From Hypomesus transpacificus (taxonomy: Eukaryota > Chordata > Actinopteri > Osmeriformes > Osmeridae): a stretch of 64,000 bases of DNA. Of this stretch, positions 12,860-28,500 are shown one piece after another (positions within the stretch are counted from its first letter, which is position 1; each line of letters opens with the position of its first letter). The translations under genes and the position numbers were made by a program. The stretch is taken from contig NC_061062.1 in assembly GCF_021917145.1 (NCBI RefSeq), forward strand, positions 9,663,199-9,727,198. The letters are read 5' to 3'. Below the pieces are notes generated by a model. It did no database searches. It had not been told where the DNA came from and worked only from the letters and a program-made list of their open reading frames with translations.

Positions 12860-15800
12860 TTAAGTTTGCACATCACTTTGGATCCATTCAAAAATCAGAC
12901 TGGCAACTTCCTTCCCGGCATCCAAGACAAAGGCATGGCGAATTCCATTTTCACAGAGTTTTATATCTCCATCTGGGAAATCTCTCTTCATGTCATGGTA
13001 GTACTGCATGGGGCACCAGTGGTCACTGGCTCCATAATAAAACAACAGCTACCAACACAAATGTTCATAACACAAATGTTAATGTTAACAAATGCAACAG
13101 TGGCAGTAAGCAACAGTTCCAACTGATTAAAAAAGTCATTGCACAGTGACACTTCCTTCGCTTTTGGGTCTTCAGATATTCAATATTCAGGTGATAATAA
13201 TTCTGGGTAATACTGTACACCATTTACCTCCTGAAAGTGTGTTTTACTGATCCAGCCGTATCAGTGTCATCTCTTAACCACTAAAAAAGCTATTTTGTTT
13301 TTATGATTGAATCTTAGCTTTATATCCTTTTAAAATATTGTTATACTTCTTTGGACTATACCACCACAATATTTTTAAGGATGCACTACAATGGAGTGAG
13401 TCAATTTCTTAACTGTTGAACCTTGTTACCTTGTTGAGATTTTGATTGATGGTAAAGTTGTCTCTTGCCAGAACCTTCCTCATCTCTTGACCACCCATGT
13501 ACATTGCATTGGCTAAAAATAAACAATTTATGTAATGACTATTAGTGGGTTTTTAAATCAGCTAAATACTACAGAATGCAAACATATTTATAAGTGAGTT
13601 GTAAATGTTAAACGTTAAAGTGACATGTTATAGGGGAAACTGGGCAAGTTGTCATAGGTGACTTTTATTCAAAAGTGCAATAGGGCAACTTGATTGTACT
13701 TGCAATTTGTAGTCATCTATTTGGGTAGATGCAAGAATAAGTCAGAACACTGAGGTCATAAAAACATGTGTTTTCAATGCTAATAAACTAGTCTGTAGTC
13801 CTAATACTGTAACTAAAATGTATCGATCTGTGAAAAACTGCTCAAAATTATAAAAAATGACAGCTTGCTAGCCACTCACCTGCACAGTCCACACTAAAGA
13901 GACTAACAGTAGCTGGTATAACAGTGTGGTCCAATGAGCGCAGCCCACCAAAGATCAGCTTCACTATGGCAGCCTTAAGTGTCTCTGGCAGCAAGGAGAG
14001 CAGGAAGATGGGCAAGTAAGTAATGTATCGTAGGTGGCATAGCACTGGAGTCATGACCTTCCCCTGAGGAGTTTGGGCCATGCGTTCAATCGTGGGGAAG
14101 AGAAGGACAGACTTCACCACCTGCCAATGAAGGCAAGAATGAAACAGAAAAGTATATTTCTTTGAAAGACTTGTGCATTTGAGTACAGTTGACCATGAAA
14201 ATAAAACAATTATGCAGCTTGTTTCCTTCATATTGTTCAATTAGTAGCTTCCTTCAGACAGATGGGTAATATGAATGTTAATCCTGTCACAGAACCGTAC
14301 TCATATATATATATATATACACACCTTTTGTGCTTTATAATAATCTAATGCTAGGGTACTTTAGCACCAAAACTCAATTAGAATAATCTATGAAACATCT
14401 CCCCATGTTGCTGTGAGGTGCAGGCTGGAAACAAAGAAATAGTCGAACCATTTAAATTCTAGCAAAATTTTGCAGCCACCTATGACAGGGAAAAGAGCCA
14501 TGGGTATTTATTACCTTGGTTTAGTCTCGCCAGTGTAATCAGTCAACCATAAATCCTATCTTTGAAAACCATAGAGGTAGAGTCTATGATTCCAGGTGAT
14601 AAGGAGTACTGTATGAAGTCAAATTAGGGTCAATAATAATTAGCAGGAGCAGACAACGATTAGCAGGAGCAGAAAACGATTAGCAGGAGCAGAACAAGAC
14701 TTGCATCTGTAAAAAAGTGTTGTATTCTGCCAATTATTTTTGACAAACACTTTTTTTACGGATGCAAATCTTTTTCTGTTCCTGCCAATCGTTTTCTGCT
14801 CCTGCCAATCGTTTTCTGCTTCTGCTAATCGTTTTTTGCTCCTGCCAATCTTGTTTTGCTCCTGCTAATCTTTTTCTGCTCCTGCTAATTATTATTGACC
14901 CTAATTTGACTCCATAGTACAGCCTTATCAGTACTTCCAAGACATCAAGGTTGATGACACATAATCTGCATAGAAGTTATTCAGACCCTTTTTGATTAAC
15001 TACCAACAGGTTGTAATTAGTTAGGCTCTTTCAAGACTACATTCCTATCAACAAAGAAAGGGTGGGTGGGTGGGGGTCAAAAGTCAGTTGTCTCTTAGGC
15101 CCTTAGCCTAGCTTATAACTGTTTTCACTTTTCTGGAAAGGCATTCCAATAGACACTGGAACGGTGATGCTGGATTTGCTTCCATAAAGCGAAGAGGTGG
15201 TCCAACGCCATATTAATACCCATGTGTTTGGAATGGGATGTCCAATAAGATCATATTAGGTATGATGATCAGGTGTCCACATACTTTTGGCAATATACTG
15301 TAATGTATAACTTGGAGTTTAGGGATGAGTTAAAGATTCTCCCACATCAGTCAATCATGATAAGAAAATCTTTCACCAATGGTGCAAATAGATTAATAGT
15401 GTTATACTGCCCTCTGTTGGTTTGATGTGGCATAGTTTGCATACTTCTACTCGAACACACAACCGTTGATATCAGTCCACAGCTGAAGACTAAGAAAAGC
15501 TGTGGCGGCTGCAAACACTTAATTCCTCCAAAAATGTTACCCCTCTGTAGTTCTTGAATCTTTTAATTGTTCAGTCAGCTCAGCAATAGAAGTGTAATCA
15601 AAGAATGTAGAGGGCAGGTCACTCAATATGCCAGAAGTATCAGTGACAGGTTGTAACTGAGCTTCAGTGATGGGGCTTGGGGTAAGAAACGACAGAGCCA
15701 ATACAGGGCCCTGCACGACACTCATATAAAAGGTTTAGATGATATGAGGGTGAGTTTAAGAAACCACCATTCCTAATGATCCCAGGAGACAGACAATTAT

Positions 15801-17134
15801 AGTTTTAGCTGAATTTATTGCAGTTGTGCGTGTGTACTCAAAACCCAAACATAAGAGATCAGACTCACCTGAAGTTCAGGATCCCTTTTTATCATCTCCA
15901 GTATGATGTAGCAACCAATGGAATGGCCTATGAGTACTAGCTGGGTAGCTCTTGGAACATGTTCCCTAAGGAAGGCTAGCTTGTGCTCTATCTGACCATT
16001 AAGACCAAACACGTCATTCACTGACATCCCAGGTGGATCTGTAAAGAAATCATAAAATAAGTCTCCATATAAATACTCTTTTATTTATAATTGTTATCAT
16101 GATTTTCTGCAGAAAAATGAAAGACTGTTATAAAGCCTGTCAACTTGCTAATGCTTACCATTCAAAACAAAAAAGAAAAATATGAAACTTAATACATATA
16201 CTTTACTTCCCTTAGGAAATTTTAAGAACTCCATCTTGGATTCTTATACATTTATATTATTTGTTGATATATTCATAAAATAAATGATTTGATTTCACAC
16301 GTCTGTGGCTATAATATTTAAATCAGTCGCCAAGATGGCAAATTGAATCCCAAACTTCATGTTTACTGACACGTTTAGAAGTGTTATTCTGAAAGGGTCT
16401 ACATCTTTGTTTTCGGTGTCCAACTTTTTGAAAACACAAGTTTGTTTTCAGTGTGTACAGTGAGTATGTACGGTGATGAATGTCCACTACCTTCAATCAT
16501 GTCCATAGTGTCAGGGGGCACACAGTGGCCAGCATGGCTCACTGCCCACACAGGATAGCGACTGCCAAACTTTTGATGAAGTGTTTGCATAAAGGTCTTG
16601 TAGAAGTCAACAACTCCTGGGTTGCCTGTAGAGAAAAGGTTTACATGGCTGGATCAAACATCCTTATGAATGCAGGTTTGTCCAATGTAAACAGAAAAGG
16701 TATGTTTAAAACAAAACCTTTATTTAATTACATTACAGACTTCAAGAGCAGCAGGAGATATCTAACTAGATGTCAATGTTATTTAGCACTCGCTAAACTA
16801 TGTTCCTTTATTTTTACAATTATTAAGACATTAAGTGCAATTATCCCAGGATGATGGTGCACTTAATGGCACTATCAGAGTTAGTATCAAGAACCTCACC
16901 TGGTTCATTAAGCTCTTCTAAATTCAATTTCTACAAAGTACTGCTTCCAAACTTTTAACCTACTGACATATACTGACCTGGAATGATGAGAAAAAGAAGT
17001 TTAGGGGGAGTTTTCAGGGAGGAGCCAGAGTGTTGTTTGAAGGAAGTGCCAATTTTGAGGACTTCTGTGACAGCGCCACAGAAGTATAAATGCTCTGTGG
17101 TTTCATCCCTAGCCCCCAACACAGAGCATTCCAT
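12860..17134 (-). CDS. ldah: Lipid droplet-associated hydrolase, six coding exons
   Basis: Serine alpha/beta-hydrolase that associates with lipid droplets and is linked to cholesterol-ester/lipid turnover. Coding exons in transcript order: 16978-17134, 16491-16625, 15869-16038, 13880-14120, 13430-13512 and 12860-13048 (stop TAA 12860-12862). They total 975 bases, 324 residues, against 325 in human. Motifs: LIIPGNPG (oxyanion loop region), AVSHAGH, the nucleophile elbow GHSIG with Ser137, LLFPTIERMAQTP, YYGASDHWCP with Asp271, and RHAF with His300. This matches the human triad layout (Ser139, Asp271, His300). The ATG at 17134 is immediately preceded by an AG acceptor, so a non-coding first exon is likely upstream (see 18579). 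Introns carry a fold-back MITE, a Tc1 fragment and an unexplained open frame. Confidence 0.96.
14597..14930. mobile_element. Fold-back MITE with internal 18-20 bp tandem repeats
   Basis: Both ends carry the same sequence in opposite orientation (TGATAAGG, then GTACTRTRTGRAGTC, then AAATTAGGGTCAATAATAA). Inside, multiple copies of a unit like CCTGCYAATCGTTTTCTGCT run on the right arm and their complement (AGCAGGAGCAG) on the left. TGCATCTGTAAAAAAGTGTT pairs with its inverted partner at the centre. The whole element is one imperfect palindrome within the ldah intron between exons 3 and 4. A related fragment is at 43706-43790. Confidence 0.75.
15100..15304 (+). mobile_element. Tc1/mariner-like transposon 3' end (remnant)
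   Basis: The terminal part reads CATATTAATACCCATG, TTTGGAATGGGATGTCC and GGTGTCCACATACTTTTGG followed by CAATATACTGTA. This is the characteristic 3' end of fish Tc1-like elements. A degenerate transposase tail ending in RGGPTPY-stop is readable just before it. The 5' remainder is absent. It sits in an ldah intron. Confidence 0.6.
15537..15725 (-). other. Unassigned 62-codon open frame in an ldah intron
   Basis: A minus-strand frame starting with ATG just upstream of a GTCGTGCAG acceptor-like site and ending with TAG/TAA-type stop context. It has a protein-like composition (SGILSDLPSTFFDYTSI, AELTEQLKDS). It does not match the ldah product expected at this point, which continues in the exon at 13880-14120. 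It could be an alternative terminal exon of ldah, a transposon remnant, or chance. I recognise no family. Confidence 0.25.
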
Positions 17135-18578
17135 CTCTAAACCACGAAAAAAGGATTAAAATCAAATAAAATGTCATGCATTTTTGTCATTTGAATCCCT
17201 CCTAGGATAGGATCAGTCATCTAAACCTTTGTTTTAAAATCTGGGCCTGAGTTATGAACTCTGGTTTATAGATTTGACTATATTATGACATGTAGAAATG
17301 TACATTCTTGTGCATGTAATAAATGGGGTTTATAAACATGTCTACTCCTACAAATATGCAACAGATCTCCAAACAATCTTTTTTTTGTGCATCCCAAAAA
17401 TGTATAATTGAGCACTCTAGACAGTCTGCTAGGTAAACTGCTAGTAAAACAATGTGAACGTACTAAAATAATTCCTTAATGCAACACTTTTGGACCTGCG
17501 TGCTCAGTGATAGATGAGCACAAGGTGTGGGTGTGGCTTTTCAGGCCCTGCCGGTCTGCCAGTAAGATTCCTTCAAAGGGCCGTTCAACCAACTAAGGGT
17601 TTTGAAGTGTATTGGGCAGTGCAATTGGAAAAACCTGAGAAGAAAGATAAACTTTATCAAAACAACATAGCAAACATAAAAGTTTGAGCACTTGAGTAAA
17701 CAAAAATGTATATATTAAATTAAGGTTTCCATTTTTTTATATCATATTTATATTGGCATTGACAAGTTGTCAATTTTGGCAACGACGCATGAAAAGAGCA
17801 GAGTCTTACATTCATTGCATTCTAGAATCACGTGTCACAAGAAAAATATATAGGACAGTCAAGCAGAGGCCCAACTGTATGTACTTGTATCTTGTCTGTT
17901 CTCCTAAGGCTATGTATTATGCAGCTTTAGAATAGCATCTTTGTAGTGGAAATAAGAGTTGCAAAATTCAGGAGTGTATTAATTGTATTCCTAGTTTTGT
18001 CAAAACTGCTCTTGAAAAAAGTTGAGAAGGACAATTTTGAGTTTGCAGTGGCCTCATTTAAAATGAAAGAGAAGGGTAAAAATGTTAAATCTGTTTGCTA
18101 TAGTAAATCACTGCTTCTTATGTTACGATAGTTCAAAAGACCACCAGTTAAGTCCAATAGAGGACAATATTCACTATCTAAATTATGTGCACATACGATA
18201 AATATTGTGCAACATGTTAGGCAGGTAAAACTCAAGGTCCAGGCTTACAACCATCAGAGTCACATTTACACTACAGCGTGCACCTATAACATTGTATTTA
18301 ACGTTGTATTCACACTAGAGGTCTAGATGTACTAGCCTTAGTCAAACATATTATTCTTTGGACTGATGCTTCGTATTAAATGAGACATAGAAATTATCTT
18401 AGCTAGCTAATGCTAGCGCAATAGATGTATAGACTAACAAGCAACGTTGTTTGCTTTCAAATGTTTGCTAAAGAAAACATTGTTTAGCCTACAGTACAAA
18501 TTAAATATCCATTCTAGATAGAGACATACCACATGGTTGTAGAGCATTAAACTAATTCAGTGAGGTAAAGGTACCCAC

Positions 18579-18660
18579 CTGTCTTTCTGAGCAAAACGTA
18601 AACCGCTTCTCAGAGGAATCTCGTTTCCGGTTATTGCTCATAAACGTTTCAAAATAAAAG
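18579..18660 (-). promoter_or_regulatory. ldah: Candidate ldah 5' non-coding exon and proximal promoter
   Basis: On the minus strand the sequence reads ACCGGAAACGAG (ETS-type site, core at about 18625-18630) through GCTCAGAAAGACAG followed by a strong donor GTGGGT (GT at 18577-18578). The ldah ATG exon has an AG acceptor directly before its start codon, so an untranslated exon spliced from here across 17137-18578 fits. Transcription start and 5' end are not determined. Confidence 0.4.
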
Positions 18661-18669
18661 TAGAATGTG

Positions 18670-20478
18670 AAGAAAAGAAAAAAAGTTCTTTCCAAAAAGG
18701 TCAGAATACAGATACAATAACATAAACCAGATTAAAATTGTAGATACGAATTATCGTCTAAAAACGGACAATGTATCGTACACATACTTAGAGCAACTCG
18801 CCATCTGAGGAAATTATTGGATGACTGAAATCTTGGGATGTGTTATGCGGACAAGGACTACATGTATGGAAAGACCAGAATGTGGACTTTACACGGGGAA
18901 GGCCAAGACAGTGGATTTCAGAAGAAACTAGGGAACTGCTGACTGACGGCCAATCTGGTGACCATCATGGACAAATGTAAACGATCCATGAAATTCGGTT
19001 CAGGCAGAGGAGCACCTTGAGCCAGTCTGATTCTACCTCAGTGGTTGACTGAACAGACAATCCTACTTCAGTGTCTGACAACAAGATTTCTTCAAGAGTT
19101 TATTCCTACCAGCTGCCATCAGCAAACATCATCATAAACAAAGAATCTGGGTTACTGAACACTACCACAACAATATGATAACATGATGCGTTCTGAGGCT
19201 AGGAAGGACTTTTCTCTTTGCCTAGAAACTCTTTTTAAATTTTATGATTATATTAAATTAAGTGTTTGTTGCATTCATATAGATGTTACCAGTAACTTGT
19301 ACTGATATGATATAGATGGCGTGATCTGTGTTAAGTGATATGTTAGGTCTAGTTCTACAGAAGCTTCAATATTAAACTTATCAAAGGCATCACTTTTTTT
19401 AAGACCAAGGTTCACATCGGTTCACAATGTCGCCAGAAAATGTTACAATTATTTACAACCAGTCCAATATAATGTATGTAGAAGTAAAAAAAAACAAACA
19501 GCACTGATATTTTTAGAATTTGTTTTCCTTGTGGAGATTATAATCTTATATCAGATTTACAGTTTTATATGTCAGCTGCTTGAGACATATTTATCATTAA
19601 TATATATATACCTATATATATTCTGATATATACAAAGCAAACCAGAGTACTATACTTGTATACTAACAGTAATATCAGGCTATATGGACATTTGAGCACT
19701 GGTATTGTACTAGTATACAGCCCTGTAATACACAGATCTTCCAAATAACATGAAACATTTCCTTGGGATATTGAGTGTTTTTGACTGTTGTGAATACCTG
19801 TAGAAAGAACCTATATAGCCTACTATACAGCCTGAATTAAAAATAAACAAAACCACAAAATATTGAATCAAAAATCTAAACATGTTTTTGTTTAAATTGT
19901 TGCAAAAATTTCACATTGGCATGTTTGCACACAGGGGCGTTGTTAGACATAAAACTCTACTGGGGCACAGGCAGTGGTATAGTGGTTCTTAGAGAAGTAT
20001 ACGTATACTCTTAATTTTTCAAGTTTTTTAAGCAGCCCATACAGCAATCAGTAGCTGAGCCTCAGGCTAATGTAGTGTCGCACGGACAATTGTAAAAGGA
20101 AATTGTTGTTTGAATGGCTCGCTTCATCTTAGTATATGAATACAGTGGTCTGTATCATAAACGAAAATGTCAAACTGACCCTTGCTTTTTAATAGTATTT
20201 GAACAGAAATAATTTGGTGAGGAAGCACTGTTACATAAGAAGATACGAAGTGTCAAGTTGATTTTAACTGAGAAATAACCCACTGACTACATTAAAATGT
20301 GCACTTGAAAAGGAAAATCTAAACTAACAAATGTTTTCGGACAATCATCTTCTGTACCTTATATAGCCTATTATCTATCTGATAAAACACTAGAATCACA
20401 GGTATCAGCCCTTGAACCATCAAAATTATTAAGCTATATATAATTGAAGATTAAGTCATTCATGTCTCATTTCATTAA
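18670..20478. other. Intergenic spacer with possible LINE-tail fragment
   Basis: Between ldah and the kcnk17-like gene. Around 19080-19130 a GATTTCTTCAAGAGTTTATTCC/CTACCAGCTGCCATCAGC stretch resembles the terminal coding part of some fish LINEs, but is too degraded to classify. GGGGCGTTGTTAGACATAAA near 19935 looks repeat-like. No gene recognised. Confidence 0.35.
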
Positions 20479-23077
<2,599 letters not shown>

Positions 23078-25445
23078 GGTGGTGCTTCAATAGGGTTGAA
23101 AGAGCCTGACCTAACAGGTTAATCTTACTTGTATGGCTAGGCTGAAGAAGTCTAGGGGTTAAGGATGTCTGGGCTTCCCTTCCCATGCAATGTATGCAAA
23201 TCAATCTTAGACCGCACTCCTATTTCAAGTTCTCTGTGGCCTGACATGCAAATATGAAAAGGTAGAATGATAAATTGAAGGATTAAGCATTATTGGACAT
23301 TGGTAAAGTCCCATTAAACATTTTGTTATTAAGTTTATAACAGGAAAACCTGTGAGCCTTGTATACAAAAAGGACCAATACAAAATTCAAGACAATTAGA
23401 ACCAGGCATGAAGGAAGGTATGAATGTTTACAATGGTTGCAGGCCCTAATTGTAGCTTTCAAGGGATCAAAAAGTCTAAGTAATATGGCCAAACCATGTA
23501 CCCTACCCGAAACCTGAGGTCACTAAAGGTCTGAATTGCTGTTTAAGAGTAGAATAATAGATAAAGTACAGAACATTACATTAAAGCTGGTATGCTTGCA
23601 GCTATACTTTTAAAACAAGTTTACCAAGTTCTCCTTCAAGCAATGAGAAAAAATCAATTTTTAGCATAGGAAAGCCAAATTACCCCACAAAATTCAGATA
23701 GCTCAATCATTAATTTAAAAAAGCAATTGAAAAACATGACATGTTGGTAAGATATAAATTGTGACCAGGACAAAGATGTTTTCTTTCTCCAAGACAAATT
23801 TGACCATGTATGCAAATATCTTTACTTTAGTGTGGACTCTCAAACAAATTGTCCTTCAGTCATGCAAAAAAGTTGTTCTCCTTCGCCATCAACAGTATCT
23901 GTTTGATGGATTGTTAAGGTGATGTGTGCAGTAGTTAGGTCTCTCAAGCTAGTTATTCATCTTATTTTAAGATAAGTCGGGATCGGGAATCGGGCTAGTA
24001 ATCTGAAGCCAGTCCCGCCAGTTTGATTCCCGGCCGTGCCAAATGACGCTGTGTCCTTGGGCAAGGCACTTGCCTCGGGGGAATGTCCCTGTACTTACTG
24101 TAAGTCGCTCTGGATTAGAGCGTCTGCTAAATGACTAAATGTAAATGTAAGTCTAAGGTGTCCACCGAAGAACAATATAAATCTATTTTTCAGACGCTCA
24201 CAATGGGTTTAGATGTTTGCTAAAAGCCTTATAACAAAAATGCTAAAGCAACTTAATATAAAAACTCTAATCTAAACTAAATGAATGCCTGCAGGTGTCA
24301 GTCATCATTAGTACAGCCATCTACTGGGGCTCAAATCTGTTGCAAATGCTGTTTTGACAAAATCTCCTTTTCCCTTCTCATCTCCTTGAGATAGGTTACA
24401 TCAATTAAAAACAATTCTGAAAGATACCTTTTTTGTAAATGGCCCATTTTACAATTCTTCCAACACATAAAAATAAAATACTGATTCCATTAGAAAGGGT
24501 TTAAGTTGACAATATCCACCATATATTAAAACATGTATAAACATTTTATCATGATTTATTACCTACTTGAAACAAATCTATGTTCACAAACGTTTGATGC
24601 ATTTATTCATGTTGATGTTAATTCGAATCAATGTAGCATGGGCTCTGATTCATTCTTCATTTGGCAGTTGTTTGTTCACATGTTTGTGTGTATGTATGTG
24701 TGAGGGAAAGAGAGATAGAATGCTGGCGACTTTGTCCGACCATAACCATCCAAATGAATTAGGATGAACAAAATGCACCTTTTCTAAACACATTATTTTC
24801 TTAAAAAATATTTCTTAAAAGTGCTGATAGTTTACCATGAGCCAAAAGGAACTTGGAAACCATTGAATGTCATTTTCACAGGTCATTATTGAGGAAGCCC
24901 TGAGGGGGGGAAACAAAGGGAGAATATGTTATCAATTAAAAGAGGGTTATTATTGAAGGATGTACACACATTGTACAGGAAAATATTGACATTCCTTAAA
25001 ACATTCTCAAATATAATAATAATTAAATGTATATTAAGATAATGTACACACACACACACTATGTCCAGCAATATAGGAGGTGAAGGGATGTTGGCCAATT
25101 TTGACCATGATAGGGCATGCAAGCATGTGACAACCCACACATTTTTGTCCACAAGTGTAGCCTATGATATATACCAGTGTCTTATAAATATGGAAAAAAA
25201 TGTAATTTTCAGTTTCAGTTTTCGTCCAAGTGCATCCTGAATTTTCAGTTTTGGACCAGAATTGTCATATTAGTGTATCCCTAGTATATCAGATACTTCA
25301 GCTAGCATTCTTTCATGCCATAATTGTATTCAATAAGACAGTTAAAAGAACAAGGTTCCAGCAATCTTCACAGAGATAGATCGTAACCACACCACCATTT
25401 GTGGGCACATGGATGTTCTCATATGTTTTCTTTGTATTCTCATCT
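23078..25445. other. Intergenic spacer between kcnk17-like and kif6
   Basis: AT-rich, with no gene recognised. It holds a head-truncated SINE at about 23978-24149 and short CA runs near 25050. Confidence 0.6.
23978..24149 (+). mobile_element. tRNA-derived SINE (V-SINE-like), copy 2, 5' truncated
   Basis: Begins within the tRNA-like head (ATCGGGAATCGGGCTAGTAA), then GATTCCCGGCCGTGCC, CCTTGGGCAAGGCAC and TAAGTCGCTCTGGATTAGAGC, with the tail ACTAAATGTAAATG. Box A is mostly missing. Confidence 0.85.
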
Positions 25446-25451
25446 TTTATT
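25446..25451 (-). terminator. kif6: kif6 poly(A) signal
   Basis: TTTATT on the plus strand (AATAAA on the coding strand), about 90 bp downstream of the kif6 stop codon. Confidence 0.6.
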
Positions 25452-25539
25452 TCCTGTACGAGAGTTATGGTTAGCCCACATAAAGACCACATATTTTACC
25501 AGACAATGGAGAGAGTACCCGAGTGAGTGATTCATTCTG

Positions 25540-28500
25540 TCATTGCACAGTACCGGTCCTGTTGAGCAGATGTTGCCTGGCTCTGATGAAAGCCTGGATA
25601 TCTACATCTGTCTGCTGGTCCCCAGTCAGGGGAAGGGAGGAGAGTGGAAGTTCAGAAGTAGACAAGACTCTAAAAGGAAATACACACAAATTAGCATGAC
25701 AAGATTTAACCTCAATCCAATCCCTCTTTCCCTCTATTTAGAGGAAAGTGCCTTACTTCCACTACTACATTTGAATGAAAACTTTAATACCTTAACAAGC
25801 GAAAAGACGTATATAAATTATTATATAATAACCTTTCTTACCCTTCAAAATCAAACCATCAAAACACATTATATCTGAATCAAGGCGCCTCAAATATAAA
25901 ATTGCAAACTACATCTCTGGCCTATATTGTGTTCTAGCTTATTTTCTGAAATGCTTTCATCGATGACACAAATAGGTCACATACCCAACACTGAGACAGG
26001 TACTGTACTGCCCTCTGTTGACTGGCAGTGGCCAGTGTAAGAAGTCAAATCTGACATGGGGATACTAAAACAGACCCTGCATCTACATGTTATTATCAAC
26101 CTCCTTTTGCAACAATATAAAAATATTGAAATACGAACTGTGATGGATGTTTGAGGGTCAAAGTTTAAGGCGCAATGTTTTGGCAAAGTTGTACTTTTAT
26201 ATTATATATTTTGTATACAATTTGAGATTCAGGGGGGGACTCTACATGGCGTGGATTATAATAGTGCCATTCTGGTAGATGCCTGGCTGAAGTCATTCTT
26301 ACCTGGTCAGTGGAGTGTCAGGAGAGATGGGCTCTAATGTCTGAGAGGTCCATGTTGAGGTTTGACCATTGGGAGAAATATTTGACCCTGAAGACTGGAG
26401 CTCTGAAGTCTGGTTAAAAACAACAATAAAGGAGCATATAATTTGACATGTTTTAAATTATTTTATGTTTACCTTGCCAATAGTATTTTTATGGCTATTT
26501 CTATACATTATAAATGGAAAATTGCTGGAATAATGTAATTGAATGGTATTAAGAGTTAGTGGGAAAAGCCCAACCTCCCCTATACCATTTGATGGCAGTT
26601 AATGCACCCTTAATGTAAACTTGTATCCTTTATTTTCATTTCCAATACATTGCACTTACAAAGACAATAATAAATCCCCATACCTCACTCTATAAAAATT
26701 AATGTCCTCGAACTGACCCCAAAGGGCTCAGGCACAAACACATTTGGCTAACATGTCAAAAGGAAAATATTGTGTCAATGTATATGGTTATCACAAAACA
26801 TGTGAAAGTAAGTGACCTGTAGTTTGTACGTTTCCTGGTTCCACCACTCTTGGAAGTCCCTCTGGAGTTTGACCTTCCCTCTCTCCAACAACAGCTGCAG
26901 ATGTTCAATCTCTGTCTTCAGAGCTTTCAGGCGGCCAAAGGTGTCTTTGTAACTTTAAAGAGAGGGTATTGTATTAAAGTCACACAATGTCTTCCATCTA
27001 TTGTGTAAAAGCAGAAGCTAATGTCATCACACAAAGTAAATGAATGTCTGTAAGACATAAACCCCACATGTAATTATAAAAAACTCTTACATTTTCTTCT
27101 CTTTTTCAATCTGTTTGCGGAGACTTTCTTCCATTTGATCAACCTCCTCAACCTCTGATGTAATTGAGGTTTGACTCGCTGTTAAACCTAGGGTAAACAT
27201 GCAGTGAATTATGTTTGGGCAGTGTTGAGTAATGACATGGTACAGTAGGTCAAGTTCCCAAAATACATTCCCTTTTATGAGGTTGATGTTTGGTGAAAGG
27301 CATTACTCTGGTTATGGGAAACAACATAAGAGATATAGCAAATCAAGTGCTGCGGAAGACCCTGGTTACCTTGGCTAAATGTTTTTCTTGGCAGCAAAAT
27401 ACCCTTCAGCCTGTTGCTACTTAAGTGGACCTCCCAACCTGCATCACATGATGTTTGCAGTTTTACAATTCAGATTGTGGTCTCCAAACCATTTTATTTT
27501 ATACCCTTTCCTGTGTGCTGTCCTTGAAAAAAGACAGACAAAACCTAAAACTGTGTTGTACAATACTAATAGATATTGGCCTTGTATGAAACTGCTGTTT
27601 GCTGACTTGTGTAAGGAGTGCACTTAAAGAGATAGATAATTAAATGCACCACTGGAGAGCAGGAGTAAGATGCATTTTTTTTATTATGAGTAATTGTTTT
27701 TGTACATGAGAAGCTCTGACAAAACAGTGAGTCAAATTTTGGCATTTAACATGAAGCTATTGAAATGGGAAATTCCAGATTGACAGGAAAATCCATAGCA
27801 ACTATGATGCAAGGAGTTGTTGCTGTGCACGATTGAATGTAAATTATTCAGGCATCAAGCTGATGACAAATAAGCTATCCTCCTATTCAATGGTTGACAA
27901 AATGTTGTTGAGAATTGGCCAGTTTTTTGATTAGGTGTACAACCTACCATGTGCTGCTCTCTGCATCCTGTGCCTCTCCAATTGCTTTTTCAACTCACCT
28001 GGGAGAAAGGTGAAAATGTGGTGAATGAGACTAGATACAGAGATACATAGATAGCTTTTGGCTGGGGAACAAAATGTGTAAGTGAAATGACTCTTGCACA
28101 GGTCTAACTTTAGTATATGTGCTGCACTAGGTTTCATGTGTTGAAAAAGAACATGGCTACAGTGTAAGATCAGAGCTGAGGGCTGACTTACTGACTTTGG
28201 TTCTGGATCCGTTCAACTGCTCCCCATTCACTTTGGCCTCTGTAAACCTGCAGAGAACCACATCAGTTTTAAGGTTGATGGTCTCAGTGACATACGAGTG
28301 AAAAGGTACACCAAAAGTATAAGAAGAGCACCCCAAACATTATTAGATACATTTCCTGTAAAAGAGATACAAGACCTTGCAATAATATATGAACGAGGAC
28401 CTGAATCTTAGCTATGTGTGTATTCTATGTGTATTTTAAAATTCATACAAAATACAGTTGCCAGAGTTAATTAGCCTAGTATAAACAATAAATAACAGTC

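Noticed and set aside
14740-14890. CRISPR-like regularly spaced repeats
   Set aside because: Eukaryotic context, units nearly contiguous without unique spacers, and part of a palindromic MITE.
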